Below are positions 7,992 through 17,071 of a stretch of DNA of 64,000 nucleotides, piece by piece. Within the stretch, counting starts at the first letter, position 1. Every line of letters starts with the position of its first letter. The stretch covers positions 124,001-188,000 of the forward strand of contig JAKVLB010000004.1 in assembly GCA_022484595.1 (NCBI GenBank), read 5' to 3'. The notes beneath the pieces were generated by a model. It saw only the letters and a program-made list of their open reading frames with translations. It ran no database searches and was not told the origin of the DNA. Both the position numbers and the translations under genes were made by a program. Source of the stretch: Mageeibacillus sp. Lineage in GTDB: Bacteria > Bacillota > Clostridia > Saccharofermentanales > Saccharofermentanaceae.

Positions 7992-8053
7992 TGTTATCAA
8001 TTTGTTATCAAACCTGTTGCCAGGAGGCTCGAAACCCTTTATTTTCAAGGGTT
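7992..8053. other. candidate element end: direct repeats and inverted repeat beside guaA
   Basis: TGTTATCAA occurs twice 11 bases apart (7992-8000, 8003-8011), the spacing of integrase arm-type sites. It is followed by AACCCTT/AAGGGTT with a 7-base loop (8033-8053), 15 bases from the guaA stop. The inverted repeat could be the core attachment site or a terminator for guaA. Confidence 0.4.
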
Positions 8054-8068
8054 CCCGGGAGCAGTTAG

Positions 8069-9610
8069 TTATTCGAACTCAATCGTCGCCGGCGGCTTGC
8101 CTGTGCAGTCATACAGGACGCGGTTGATGCCCTTGACTTCGTTGACGATGCGGCTCGTTACGCGGCCGAGGACATCCCAGGGGAGCTCGGCTGACTCGGC
8201 TGTCATAAAGTCGGTGGTCGTGACGGCGCGGAGGACTATGGCATAGTCGTAGGTGCGCTCGTCGCCCATGCAGCCTACGGAACGCATGTTGGTCAGAGCG
8301 GCGAAATACTGGCCGATCTTGCGGTCAAGGCCGGCGGATGCGATTTCTTCGCGGTAGATGGCATCGGCATCCTGGACAAGGCGAACCTTTTCGGGCGTTA
8401 TGTCGCCGATGATGCGGATTGCAAGACCGGGGCCCGGGAAGGGCTGGCGGTACACGAGGTTGTCTGGGATTCCGAGCTCAAGGCCGGCGCGGCGCACTTC
8501 ATCCTTGAAGAGAAGGCGCAGCGGCTCGATTATTTCCTTGAAATCGACGCAATCAGGGAGGCCGCCGACATTGTGGTGCGACTTGATGACGGCGCTCTTG
8601 CCGAGACCGGACTCGATGACGTCAGGATAGATTGTGCCCTGGACGAGATAATCGACAGCGCCGATTTTGCGGGCTTCTTCCTCGAAAACGCGGATGAATT
8701 CCTCGCCGATTATATGACGCTTGCGCTCCGGCTCAGAGACGCCGGCGAGCTTTGAATAGAAACGGTCCTGGGCGTTCACGCGGATAAAATTCAGGTTATA
8801 GGGGCCGTTGGGACCGAATACAGCTTCAACTTCGTCGCCTTCATTCTTGCGGAGAAGTCCGTGATCTACAAAAACGCAGGTAAGCTGCTTTCCGACCGCC
8901 TTAGAAAGAAGAACCGCGGCGACTGAGGAATCAACGCCGCCGGAAAGAGCGCAGAGAACGCGGCCGCTTCCGACTTTTGCGCGGATCGCCGCGATGGAAT
9001 CGTCAACGAAAGAATTCATTTTCCAGCTTCCGCTGCAACCGCAGATGCCAAGGACGAAGTTGCCGAGAATGGTCTGGCCTTCGATGGTGTGTGACACTTC
9101 GGGGTGGAACTGGACGCAGTATAGCTTGCGCTCGACGTTCTGGCAGGCAGCGCATGGACACACGGCTGTGTGTGCGGTTACCTCAAAACCCGGCGCGGTT
9201 CTGGAGATGTAGTTGGTATGGCTCATCCAGCAGACTGTGGTCGGCAGTACATCGGCAAACAGCGGCGTGGCGGTGTCAACTTCGACATCGGTATGTCCGT
9301 ATTCGCGAACGGCGGCCTTGGCAACCTCGCCGCCCATAAGATGCATCATCAGCTGCGCGCCGTAGCAGATGCCGAGTACAGGTATTCCGAGCTCGAAAAG
9401 TTCCGCCGGACACATTGGCGCGTCATCGGCAAAGACGTCGCTCGGGCCGCCCGTAAGGATTATTCCCTTTGGCGCCAGGCTGCGTATCTCCTCTATCGGC
9501 ATCGTGTAAGGCCTGACCTCACTATAGACTGAAAGCTCGCGAACGCGGCGTGCTATGAGCTGGTTATACTGTCCTCCGAAGTCGAGAACAAGAATCATTT
9601 CCTGCGCCAT
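8069..9610 (-). CDS. guaA: GMP synthase (glutamine-hydrolysing)
   Basis: 513 residues, full length. It makes GMP from XMP, ATP and glutamine in the cytosol. The N-terminal class I amidotransferase has its catalytic Cys82 (GICYGAQ) with His169 and Glu171 (FHPEV). The ATP pyrophosphatase has the P-loop SGGVDSS at about 223-229, and the C-terminal dimerisation domain ends in KPPATIEFE, the usual end. An SD (GGAGG) precedes the ATG. Its 3' end carries the mobilizable element. No purine riboswitch is visible upstream. Confidence 0.97.
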   Translation of the reverse strand: MAQEMILVLDFGGQYNQLIARRVRELSVYSEVRPYTMPIEEIRSLAPKGIILTGGPSDVFADDAPMCPAELFELGIPVLGICYGAQLMMHLMGGEVAKAAVREYGHTDVEVDTATPLFADVLPTTVCWMSHTNYISRTAPGFEVTAHTAVCPCAACQNVERKLYCVQFHPEVSHTIEGQTILGNFVLGICGCSGSWKMNSFVDDSIAAIRAKVGSGRVLCALSGGVDSSVAAVLLSKAVGKQLTCVFVDHGLLRKNEGDEVEAVFGPNGPYNLNFIRVNAQDRFYSKLAGVSEPERKRHIIGEEFIRVFEEEARKIGAVDYLVQGTIYPDVIESGLGKSAVIKSHHNVGGLPDCVDFKEIIEPLRLLFKDEVRRAGLELGIPDNLVYRQPFPGPGLAIRIIGDITPEKVRLVQDADAIYREEIASAGLDRKIGQYFAALTNMRSVGCMGDERTYDYAIVLRAVTTTDFMTAESAELPWDVLGRVTSRIVNEVKGINRVLYDCTGKPPATIEFE

Positions 9611-9731
9611 GATATGCCTCCGTAATTAGTTATTAATGGTAGATTTTCAATTATACCTTAAAGACGTACAGGCGAGAGCAAAATTTTCGCTCGCGCGCAA
9701 AGCCTTTATTTGGTAAAGTCATACATACCGT

Positions 9732-10361
9732 TCAGTTCTCTTCGTCATTGCTCGAATAGACCGTAACGTATGCCGTTGTGACTGCCGTGCCGTTCAGAGA
9801 ACTCGTCAGAACCAGCGCGTAATTGCCGCCTGTAAGCTCCTTGTCAAAAGTCGCCGTGACAACATTCGGGGACGACCCCTGCTCTATCGTCACGTTCTTT
9901 TTGGCCACCTTGCTGTTGTGGTACACGTCGCAGCACAAAGAAGCGGCGTCAACCGGCTCTTCGAACGTGACAACTATACTTATTCCCTTTACGGACATAT
10001 CGTAATCAGCGGTAATTTCCTTGCCGTCGCTGTCACAGAATCTGAGGTCTGTGATCGCATCATTCGGCGTGTATGTCATGTTATCGCCGGTAAGCACCAG
10101 TGCCGCTGTAGGTGCAGGTGTCACCGTCGGTGTAGGTGTCGCCGCGGCTGTCACCGTCGGCGTCGCTTTGACGGTTTCAGAATCGGCAGTCACAATGACT
10201 GACACGTCAGACGGCATTGATGAGCCTGCGACTGACGCTGCTGGCGTCACTGTCGCGGAACCTGAAGGTTCTGTATTTTCTTTACCGGTACAGGCGCAAA
10301 AAAGCGCGCCGGCAAGGAGTACCCCCGCCAGCGCAGCGCTTGAAATGGTCCGTTTAATCAT
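9732..10361 (-). CDS. putative lipoprotein with Thr/Pro-rich linker
   Basis: 209 residues from the ATG at 10361 (GGAGAG 7 bases upstream). A lipoprotein signal is visible, with the lipobox around GALFCAC (about residues 20-25), so it is likely anchored outside the membrane. A linker rich in Ala, Thr, Val and Pro (repeated TPTPTV-like units, about residues 66-90) leads to a globular C-terminal domain of about 115 residues with alternating beta-strands, resembling an Ig-like bacterial surface domain. I do not recognise the family. It sits between guaA and purA on the same strand, with no obvious functional link. Confidence 0.7.
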   Translation of the reverse strand: MIKRTISSAALAGVLLAGALFCACTGKENTEPSGSATVTPAASVAGSSMPSDVSVIVTADSETVKATPTVTAAATPTPTVTPAPTAALVLTGDNMTYTPNDAITDLRFCDSDGKEITADYDMSVKGISIVVTFEEPVDAASLCCDVYHNSKVAKKNVTIEQGSSPNVVTATFDKELTGGNYALVLTSSLNGTAVTTAYVTVYSSNDEEN

Positions 10362-10394
10362 AGTGATTCTCTCCGTTTCCATTTTAATTATCTT

Positions 10395-11675
10395 TTATCT
10401 GTAAATAATCTCTTCTCTCTTAGGGCCTGTCGACACGATCGAGATGTGCACACCGATCTCCTTCTCGACGAATTCAACGTAGTCGCGCGCTTCCTGCGGT
10501 AGTTTGGAATAATCGGTAAGTCCTCTGATCTCGCCCCTGCCCTTCCATGACGGCAGATATTCGATCACCGGCTTGCAGGAATCGAGCTTCGTCGGATTCG
10601 GGAAATCCTTTGTTATCTCGCCGTTTATCTCGTAGCCGGTGCATACCGGAATCCTGTCAAGATAGCCGAGAACGTCGAGGTTCGTGAGCGCAACGTCCGT
10701 CGCGCCCTGCAGTCTCACGCCGTAACGTGTCGCAACACAGTCGAACCACCCTACTCTTCTCGGTCTTCCTGTCGTCGCGCCGTACTCGCCCTTGTCGCCG
10801 CCTCTGTCACGAAGCTCTTTGGCTACAGATTCATCAAGGATTTCCGATACGAAAGCGCCGCCGCCGACACTTGACGAGTATGCCTTGGTGACTGCAACTA
10901 TTCTCTTTATCTCGTAGGGCGGAATTCCGGCGCCGACCGTGCCGTATCCCGCGAGAGTTGACGATGAAGTAACCATCGGATAGATTCCCATGTCAGGATC
11001 CTTCATGGTTCCGAGCTGGCCTTCAAGAAGTATATTCTTTCCGGCTTTTACCGCGTCATAAAGGAACGACTGGACATTCGCGACAAACGGCTTTATCAGT
11101 TCTCCCTGGAGAATCATCTCGCTGTAAAGCGCTTCAGGATCGATGGGTTCTTTGTGGTAGAGGTTTACAAGCAGCGCGTTCTTTATCTCGAGTACGCGGG
11201 CAATCTTCTCTTTGAGTGCGCGGGGCTCGAAAAGTTCGCTCACCTGGAAGCCGATCTTCGCGTACTTATCAGAGAAAAACGGCGCGATTCCGGATTTTGT
11301 CGAACCGAAAGCTTTTCCGCCGAGACGTTCCTCCTCATATTTATCAAAATCAACATGATAAGGCATAATTACCTGTACTCTGTCTGACACCATAAGCGTA
11401 GGATTGAGTCCTCTGCTCCTGATCTCGTTGTACTCGTTTATGAATTTATGGATATCGAGAGCTACACCGTTGCCGATGATATTGACAATTCCCTCGTGGC
11501 AGACGCCGGACGGCATAAGATGAAGTGCAAATCTTCCGTGCTCATTAATGATAGTGTGACCGGCATTCGCGCCGCCCTGAAATCTGATGACGATGTCAGA
11601 ATCGTTGGCAAGAAGATCTGTTATCTTGCCCTTACCTTCGTCGCCCCAATTGGCTCCGACTATTGCAGTTACCAT
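10395..11675 (-). CDS. purA: adenylosuccinate synthase
   Basis: 426 residues, usual length. It joins IMP and aspartate using GTP, the first committed step to AMP. The GTP loop GDEGKGK is at residues 11-17, the catalytic Asp and His lie in WGDEGKG and NAGHTI, and the PurA signature QGQLGT-like segment (LLEGQLGTMKD) and GATTGRPRRVGWFD are present. An SD (GGAGG) precedes the ATG at 11675. With guaA close by, both branches of purine nucleotide synthesis are represented next to the origin. Confidence 0.97.
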   Translation of the reverse strand: MVTAIVGANWGDEGKGKITDLLANDSDIVIRFQGGANAGHTIINEHGRFALHLMPSGVCHEGIVNIIGNGVALDIHKFINEYNEIRSRGLNPTLMVSDRVQVIMPYHVDFDKYEEERLGGKAFGSTKSGIAPFFSDKYAKIGFQVSELFEPRALKEKIARVLEIKNALLVNLYHKEPIDPEALYSEMILQGELIKPFVANVQSFLYDAVKAGKNILLEGQLGTMKDPDMGIYPMVTSSSTLAGYGTVGAGIPPYEIKRIVAVTKAYSSSVGGGAFVSEILDESVAKELRDRGGDKGEYGATTGRPRRVGWFDCVATRYGVRLQGATDVALTNLDVLGYLDRIPVCTGYEINGEITKDFPNPTKLDSCKPVIEYLPSWKGRGEIRGLTDYSKLPQEARDYVEFVEKEIGVHISIVSTGPKREEIIYR

Positions 11676-11724
11676 ATGTAAATCCTCCGGATAATTTATT
11701 ACAGTGCTATATTATAAAACAAAA

Positions 11725-12513
11725 TCAGTCTTCCTGCGACATATGACAGATCACCAGTCTTCTGTAACCTTCGCCGTATCCGTTCTCGCCGTTGGCGCAG
11801 GTAACCAGTGTCAGCTGGATTTTGTCGGTAATGTCGCCGTCAATGCTGGAAAGAAGTTCGTCAGGCGGAACAATTCTTACTTCATCGACGGTGAAAACAA
11901 GCTCCGTTCCGTCTGTTTTCGTGAACCTGACAACATCACCTGCTTCAACTTCCTTGAGTCTGTAAAACATCGTGCTTGTGTGCTGATTTCTGTGTCCCAG
12001 AATTGTAGAATTGCCGACTTCTCCCGGAAGTACAGACTGCTCATAAAGACCGAGACCGTATCTCAGCGCTATTCTTGAACTCTCATTCCAGACCGGAAGC
12101 TCAAGATCGATATCATCTATCTTGAGTATACCAACACAGGTCAATGTCACATTCTCAGGAAGATTCTTCTCCTCCTGTTCAACCTGCGACTGCAATGAAG
12201 ACAGAACATCCTCATCGTCTCCGTAGTAATCTATGCTCTCTCCTGCAACTTCATTGCCGTCACGCGGAACGACATACGTTATCGCACCGGATTCAAGGGT
12301 AAGACCGGAATTCTGTGTAATATCAGACTCTATAAGCGAAAGCGCATTATTTGTAATCTGTTTCCTTCTCCAGCTCTTGATAGGTTCAATTACAAGGCAG
12401 ATAAGTCCTGCAACAAGAAGCAGTATACTGAGTATCATGAGAAAGGTATTCAGATTGCGGCCGGCATTCTTTCCGGTGCTCTTTCCGGAGGTTCTCTGTG
12501 CAGTTTTCTTCAT
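11725..12513 (-). CDS. sortase family protein (class D-like)
   Basis: 262 residues with an N-terminal membrane segment (about 22-43) and an extracytoplasmic sortase domain. The catalytic triad is visible: His174 (ILGHRNQ), Cys239 (LTLVTCAN) and Arg251/252 (YRRLVICH). Sortases cleave LPxTG-like signals and attach proteins to the cell wall or build pili. The GHRN context suggests class D or the general sortase family rather than class A. No substrate with a sorting signal is obvious nearby. It is divergent from dnaA. Confidence 0.88.
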   Translation of the reverse strand: MKKTAQRTSGKSTGKNAGRNLNTFLMILSILLLVAGLICLVIEPIKSWRRKQITNNALSLIESDITQNSGLTLESGAITYVVPRDGNEVAGESIDYYGDDEDVLSSLQSQVEQEEKNLPENVTLTCVGILKIDDIDLELPVWNESSRIALRYGLGLYEQSVLPGEVGNSTILGHRNQHTSTMFYRLKEVEAGDVVRFTKTDGTELVFTVDEVRIVPPDELLSSIDGDITDKIQLTLVTCANGENGYGEGYRRLVICHMSQED

Positions 12514-12612
12514 AGTTATCCCTCTATGCTTAAAAAATAAAAATCAGATAACATTATACCCTGAATCCGTGATATTATGTCTATCACACATGAAAATCAT
12601 ACGGAGGGATAT

Positions 12613-13944
12613 ATGGACAGTTCATTGTGGGCTAATGCTCTTAAACTTCTCAAATTTGATACATCTATTGAACAATTCACATATGATTCAATCCTTTGTA
12701 AGATGAAAGTCGCCTTCTATGATAATGATGTTATTGTTCTGTCTGCAAGAGACGAATTTTCGCTCGGTCTCGTTAAAGGCCAGAAGCTCGGAAAGACTCT
12801 CCAGAACGCTATAAATACGGCTGCCGGCTCGCCGGTATCGGTTAAATTTGTGCTTGAAGGAGACGACAACGCTGTACAGGCATCCGTCAATTCCGAGAAG
12901 AAAGCAATACGTACCGAGAAGAATGCCGCTCCGGTCAACGGGCTTACCAATGAATTCACTTTCGATAATTTTGTCGTCGGAGACTGCAACCGGTTTGCTC
13001 ATGCCTCAGCCGTTTCTGTTGCTTCCAATCCGGGACAGAAGCAGCGCAACCCTTTCTATTTATGGGGCAATTCCGGACTTGGCAAGACACACCTTATGAA
13101 GGCAATCGGCAATTCGGTATTGTCTCAGTTTCCGGATAAAAGGGTTATCTATACTACTTGTGAGGCTTTTACAAACGCTTTCGTTGCCTGCCTCGGAAGC
13201 CAGAAATATGAAGCGTTCCGCAACAAATACCGTACAGTCGATGTCCTTTTGATTGACGATATCCAGTTTCTCATCGGAAAGCAGGGCGTACAGACTGAAT
13301 TCTTCAACACTTTCGAATCACTGATCAATTCCGGCAAACAGATTGTAATTACCTGTGATAAGGCACCGAGCAATCTGACGGAACTCGACAACCGTCTGAT
13401 ATCAAGATTTCAGGACGGAATCATGTTCGATGTGCAGCCGCCGGATTTCGAGACGAGAAAAGCTATTTTTCTGAAGAAACTGTCGAACGACAACATTTCT
13501 CTTCCTGACGATATCATTAATTATATCTGTGAGAATATCACGACAAACATAAGGCAGCTCAACGGTGCCTACAATACTTTATCTTCATATGTAACACTCG
13601 CCAACGGTGAATTGAGCCTGGACGATGTACAGAAGATTCTTGCGCCGCTTCTTACTCCGAACGACAAGAAATACCTGACGCCGGATATTATTATCAATGC
13701 CGTATCAAAATACTACGGTATTTCTCCGGATAAAATCACATCCAAGTCCAGGACTTCGGATGTAGCCAACGCCCGCAACGTCGCCATGTATCTATGCAGA
13801 GACTACCTTGTCCTTACTTATGAGAAAATCGGCTCTATTTTCGGTGGCCGTAAACATTCAACGGTAATGAACGGCTGCAACAATGTCGATGAGAATCAGG
13901 ATCTGAAGAAGGATTCGGAAGAGATTATCAAACTCATCACATGA
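12613..13944 (+). CDS. dnaA: chromosomal replication initiator DnaA
   Basis: 443 residues from the ATG at 12613 (CGGAGGG just upstream); an earlier in-frame start at 12577 lacks an SD. DnaA binds oriC and opens it with ATP. The AAA+ domain has Walker A GNSGLGKTHL (about 152-161) and Walker B LLIDDIQ (about 212-218); the C-terminal DNA-binding domain carries YLVLTYEKIGSIFGGRKHST, close to the DnaA signature. Domain I and a short linker precede them. Genes to the left run mostly on the minus strand and those to the right on the plus strand, consistent with the replication origin here. Confidence 0.97.
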   Translation: MDSSLWANALKLLKFDTSIEQFTYDSILCKMKVAFYDNDVIVLSARDEFSLGLVKGQKLGKTLQNAINTAAGSPVSVKFVLEGDDNAVQASVNSEKKAIRTEKNAAPVNGLTNEFTFDNFVVGDCNRFAHASAVSVASNPGQKQRNPFYLWGNSGLGKTHLMKAIGNSVLSQFPDKRVIYTTCEAFTNAFVACLGSQKYEAFRNKYRTVDVLLIDDIQFLIGKQGVQTEFFNTFESLINSGKQIVITCDKAPSNLTELDNRLISRFQDGIMFDVQPPDFETRKAIFLKKLSNDNISLPDDIINYICENITTNIRQLNGAYNTLSSYVTLANGELSLDDVQKILAPLLTPNDKKYLTPDIIINAVSKYYGISPDKITSKSRTSDVANARNVAMYLCRDYLVLTYEKIGSIFGGRKHSTVMNGCNNVDENQDLKKDSEEIIKLIT

Positions 13945-14298
13945 CGGTTTTTGAACAATTTTTGTTCGTTTGTATGCAACTTCCTGTAATTTTGATGTAG
14001 AGAAAATGTCTGTATTTTATGGCGGTTCAGAAGTCGGTAATTATCAACAGGCTCCGGCAGCGCTTTGAACAAGTTACGTGAGCCCTCAAAGTCTTTTGTT
14101 ACAAACGTGTTACAGACTTTTCGACATTTTCTCCAGCCATAATAGATAATAATACTTTAAGTTTAAGATATTGAAGAAATGGCACGCAGAATATAAAAAA
14201 CGGGACTTTGTAACACCGTTAAATACTACTAATTATTCTGATTATAATGTATAATTTATGCGAAAATATTTAACTTATTGAAAGGCGGATTACATAAA
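13945..14298. other. candidate replication origin (oriC) between dnaA and dnaN
   Basis: 354 bp without a gene. It contains TTATCAACA (14041-14049), one mismatch from the DnaA box TTATCCACA; TTTTCGACA around 14116 is a weaker match. An inverted repeat GAACAA-TTT-TTGTTC lies at 13953-13967 just after dnaA. From about 14140 on, the sequence is very A+T-rich, suitable as an unwinding element. Position and composition fit oriC, but the DnaA boxes are few and degenerate. Confidence 0.55.
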
Positions 14299-15414
14299 AT
14301 GAAATTATCCTGTAACAGAGACGATCTTATCAATAACGTCTCTATTGTACAAAGAGCTGTCTCGACCAATAATACTGTAAATATATTGAACGGCATTCTT
14401 ATTGAAGCTTCTTCAGATAATAAGATCAAAATGACCGGTTATGATCTGCAGACCGGAATTGAAGCGGACGTTGATGCTGATGTCACATCTAAGGGTTCGA
14501 TAGTCGTTGATTCGAAGCTTTTCGGCGAGATTATAAGAAAGCTTCCTGAAGATACTGTAGACCTTTCATCAGATGCAAATTATTCAATTCTGATAGAGTG
14601 CGGTTCGGTTAATTTTAAAATTACGGGAATGGATCCTGAGAATTTTCCGAGAATTCCTGAGATTGATGAGACTTCCTCTGAGAAGATTGTTATGTCTCAG
14701 AAGCTGCTCAAGAACATGATAAATCACACGATTTTCGCAGTATCAAAGGATAATTCAAGACCTGTACTTACAGGATCTAATATCGTTTCTGACGGTTCCA
14801 CTCTGTCTGTTGTTTCAATCGACGGATTCAGAATGGCCATCAATCGAGAAGAGATGGGTTCGGAGTTTCCCAAGATTAATTATATAGTTCCGGGCAAAGC
14901 TCTATCCGAGATGAGCAAGATTTTAAGCGATAATGACGATTCCGAGATTATTCTTTATACGTCTATGCAGAATCTTCTGTTTGATATCGGGAATGTCCGC
15001 ATGGTTTCAAGATTGATTGAAGGTAATTTTATTAATTTCGATTCAATCATTGCCAAGAATCCGAAGACTGTCATGACAGTTGACCGCAGGGCTTTACTCG
15101 ACGCGGTTGACCGTGCCACGCTTATTATAATGACTGATGACAGGAAGTGTCCGGTGCAGTTCACAATGAATGAGCCTTCTGTTCTTACGGTTGCGGCTCA
15201 GTCAACAAACGGCAATGTCCGCGAGAATATTGATGTAACTGTTGAAGGTGAGCTTGTAGACGTTGATTTCAACTCAAAGTATGTCATTGATGCTCTTAAG
15301 AATATCGAAGACGACACAATCAGGGTTGAAGTAAACGGTAACCAGGGTCCTTGTATAATCAAGCCTTGTGACGGCGACAGTTATGTTTATCTCATACTTC
15401 CTATCAGACGTTAA
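14299..15414 (+). CDS. dnaN: DNA polymerase III sliding clamp, beta subunit
   Basis: 371 residues from the ATG at 14299; AAAGGCGG lies 11 bases upstream. The clamp encircles DNA and tethers the polymerase. Segments diagnostic of DnaN are MKLSCNRDDL at the start, the central VSIDGFRMAINRE, and YVYLILPIRR at the C terminus, matching the usual end L(I)MPMR. Stop and recF start overlap (TAATG), giving coupled expression, as is common in the dnaN-recF pair. Confidence 0.96.
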   Translation: MKLSCNRDDLINNVSIVQRAVSTNNTVNILNGILIEASSDNKIKMTGYDLQTGIEADVDADVTSKGSIVVDSKLFGEIIRKLPEDTVDLSSDANYSILIECGSVNFKITGMDPENFPRIPEIDETSSEKIVMSQKLLKNMINHTIFAVSKDNSRPVLTGSNIVSDGSTLSVVSIDGFRMAINREEMGSEFPKINYIVPGKALSEMSKILSDNDDSEIILYTSMQNLLFDIGNVRMVSRLIEGNFINFDSIIAKNPKTVMTVDRRALLDAVDRATLIIMTDDRKCPVQFTMNEPSVLTVAAQSTNGNVRENIDVTVEGELVDVDFNSKYVIDALKNIEDDTIRVEVNGNQGPCIIKPCDGDSYVYLILPIRR

Positions 15415-16634
15415 TGTTTATTCGGGATATTCATCTTGAAAATTTCAGAAATTACGGAAGGCTCGATCTTGATGTCGGGCCTTCTGTTAATATTTTCTAC
15501 GGTGACAACGCGCAGGGCAAGACAAATATCATAGAGGCTGTCTATGTCGCCTGTTCCGTGGCTTCTCATCGTACCGGCAGAGATCTTGATATGATTCGTT
15601 TCGGCGCTGATTATTATCTGTCGGAACTGACTGTCTCTGATGATTACGGGAGCAAAACAAAGCTTTCTTCTTCGTTTATCAATTCTTCCGGAAGGACAAA
15701 GAGAGTACTGAAGCAGGACGGGCTTGAGATTCGCAGAATATCAGACTATATAGGTGTCTGTAACACTGTTATTTTTGCTCCTGAAGATTTGAATATCGTC
15801 AAGGGGTCGCCTGCATCACGCCGCAAATTTCTTAATTCTCTGATAATGAAGGTCTCTCCTTCTTATGTTAACCTTTTGGGCGATATAAACAGATTGATAA
15901 TACAAAAAAACACATATCTGAAGAGCGCGAGATTCAAAAATAAAGCAGAGTGTGACAGAGATCTTGATTTCTGGGACTTTTCGATCGCTTCGCTTTCAGC
16001 CGACATTGTCCTTTACCGTTATCGTTTCTCGAAGCTTCTGTCACAGAGTGCCGGCGAACATCATTCGTCGATTTCCGGAGGCAGAGAGGTACTCTCACTT
16101 TTATACTCTTCAATAAGCGGCATTGTGAGCGTTCTGGAGGGTCTCATCAGTGAAAATGATGTCCTTTATAAATTTATGAGCGGAAACCTCTCTGGCGGCG
16201 ATTATGAGCGGATTAAGGGCATACTCTCTGATAATATTCTTATAAGACTTCAATCTGTGCGTTCTTATGATATTGAGAAAGGTATTTCTTCTGTCGGAAT
16301 AAATAAAGATGACCTAATTATTGAACTTGACAGTCTTTCGATGCGTAATTTTTCTTCACAGGGTCAGCAGCGGTCGGCAGCACTTGCACTGAAGCTTTCT
16401 GAACTCGATATTATCAGGCGTTTTTCTTCATCAAGTCCTGTTCTTCTTTTGGATGATGTGTTCTCAGAGCTCGATCTGTCACGAAGAGTTTCTCTTGTCT
16501 CTGCTATGAATGGTGCACAGATATTTATCACCTGTACAGATAAATCATTTATATCTGACGAGCTTGAGGGAATTATCGGTGAGAACACCGCGGGTTTCTA
16601 TTGCGTTCACGGAGGGGAAGTGACTGAAGGTTAA
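15414..16634 (+). CDS. recF: DNA replication/repair protein RecF
   Basis: 406 residues. RecF is an SMC-like ATPase that loads RecA at gaps. It opens with IRDIHLENFRNYGRLDLD and has Walker A GDNAQGKTNI (about 30-39), the ABC-type signature FSSQGQQRSAALALKLSEL and Walker B PVLLLDDVFSELD near the C terminus. It is slightly longer than the common ~370 residues. Its ATG overlaps the dnaN stop. Confidence 0.95.
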   Translation: MFIRDIHLENFRNYGRLDLDVGPSVNIFYGDNAQGKTNIIEAVYVACSVASHRTGRDLDMIRFGADYYLSELTVSDDYGSKTKLSSSFINSSGRTKRVLKQDGLEIRRISDYIGVCNTVIFAPEDLNIVKGSPASRRKFLNSLIMKVSPSYVNLLGDINRLIIQKNTYLKSARFKNKAECDRDLDFWDFSIASLSADIVLYRYRFSKLLSQSAGEHHSSISGGREVLSLLYSSISGIVSVLEGLISENDVLYKFMSGNLSGGDYERIKGILSDNILIRLQSVRSYDIEKGISSVGINKDDLIIELDSLSMRNFSSQGQQRSAALALKLSELDIIRRFSSSSPVLLLDDVFSELDLSRRVSLVSAMNGAQIFITCTDKSFISDELEGIIGENTAGFYCVHGGEVTEG

Positions 16635-16740
16635 TTCCGCTTTTATTATAATAAGCATATTATAATTCAGTCATGTTTTGTGCTATAATTGCAGCGTAAG
16701 GCCAGTGTTTTGTTTGTGCTTTGCCGGAGGTATTTTCTCT

Positions 16741-16998
16741 ATGTTCGTTCATATAGGCAGTGACATCACTGTCAGAAGCAGTTCTGTCATTGCGGTGGTA
16801 AATCTTGAAGAAGTTCTTCCCTCTCAGAAGGACGTTTACGATTTTATCAATCACGAAGATGAGATAAACAGGCTTCAGTATGTGACTGATGATATACCGA
16901 AGACTTTAGTGATAACTGATGACAGAACGTATGTCTGTCCTCTTTCATCGCAGGTGTTTTTGAACAGAATTATTGGTGATAATTACACGCAAGCGTAA
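16741..16998 (+). CDS. remB: extracellular matrix regulator RemB (DUF370 family)
   Basis: 85 residues from the ATG at 16741 with GGAGG upstream. It is a member of the DUF370 family: MFVHIGSDITVRSSSVIAVVNLE with the following DDRTYVCPLSSQVFLNRI. In Bacillus the homologous remB (yaaB) also lies between recF and gyrB, so position supports the call. RemA/RemB proteins influence biofilm matrix gene expression; the role in this organism is not known. Confidence 0.88.
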   Translation: MFVHIGSDITVRSSSVIAVVNLEEVLPSQKDVYDFINHEDEINRLQYVTDDIPKTLVITDDRTYVCPLSSQVFLNRIIGDNYTQA

Positions 16999-17071
16999 CA
17001 ATAACAGTGTTAAAATCTTTATTTTGCGGGCTCTTTGCACTGTTACATAATAATAAAGGAGAAATGACAAT

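Larger units (their letters stand above)
2703..8068. mobile_element. integrative mobilizable element next to the guaA 3' end (left end not located)
   Basis: The block holds a repeat-rich noncoding region, relaxase, MobC, an RHH protein, a tyrosine recombinase, an excisionase-like protein and an XRE regulator, but no type IV secretion genes, so it would be mobilized by a helper. The recombinase end abuts the 3' end of guaA, a known insertion hotspot for integrative elements. I could not find a second copy of the guaA end to the left, so the left limit given is only the start of the noncoding region; the element may extend through the acetyltransferase operon and beyond the window. Confidence 0.65.

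Noticed and set aside
9611-9731. Guanine riboswitch before guaA
   Set aside because: No purine aptamer core is recognisable in the short gap.
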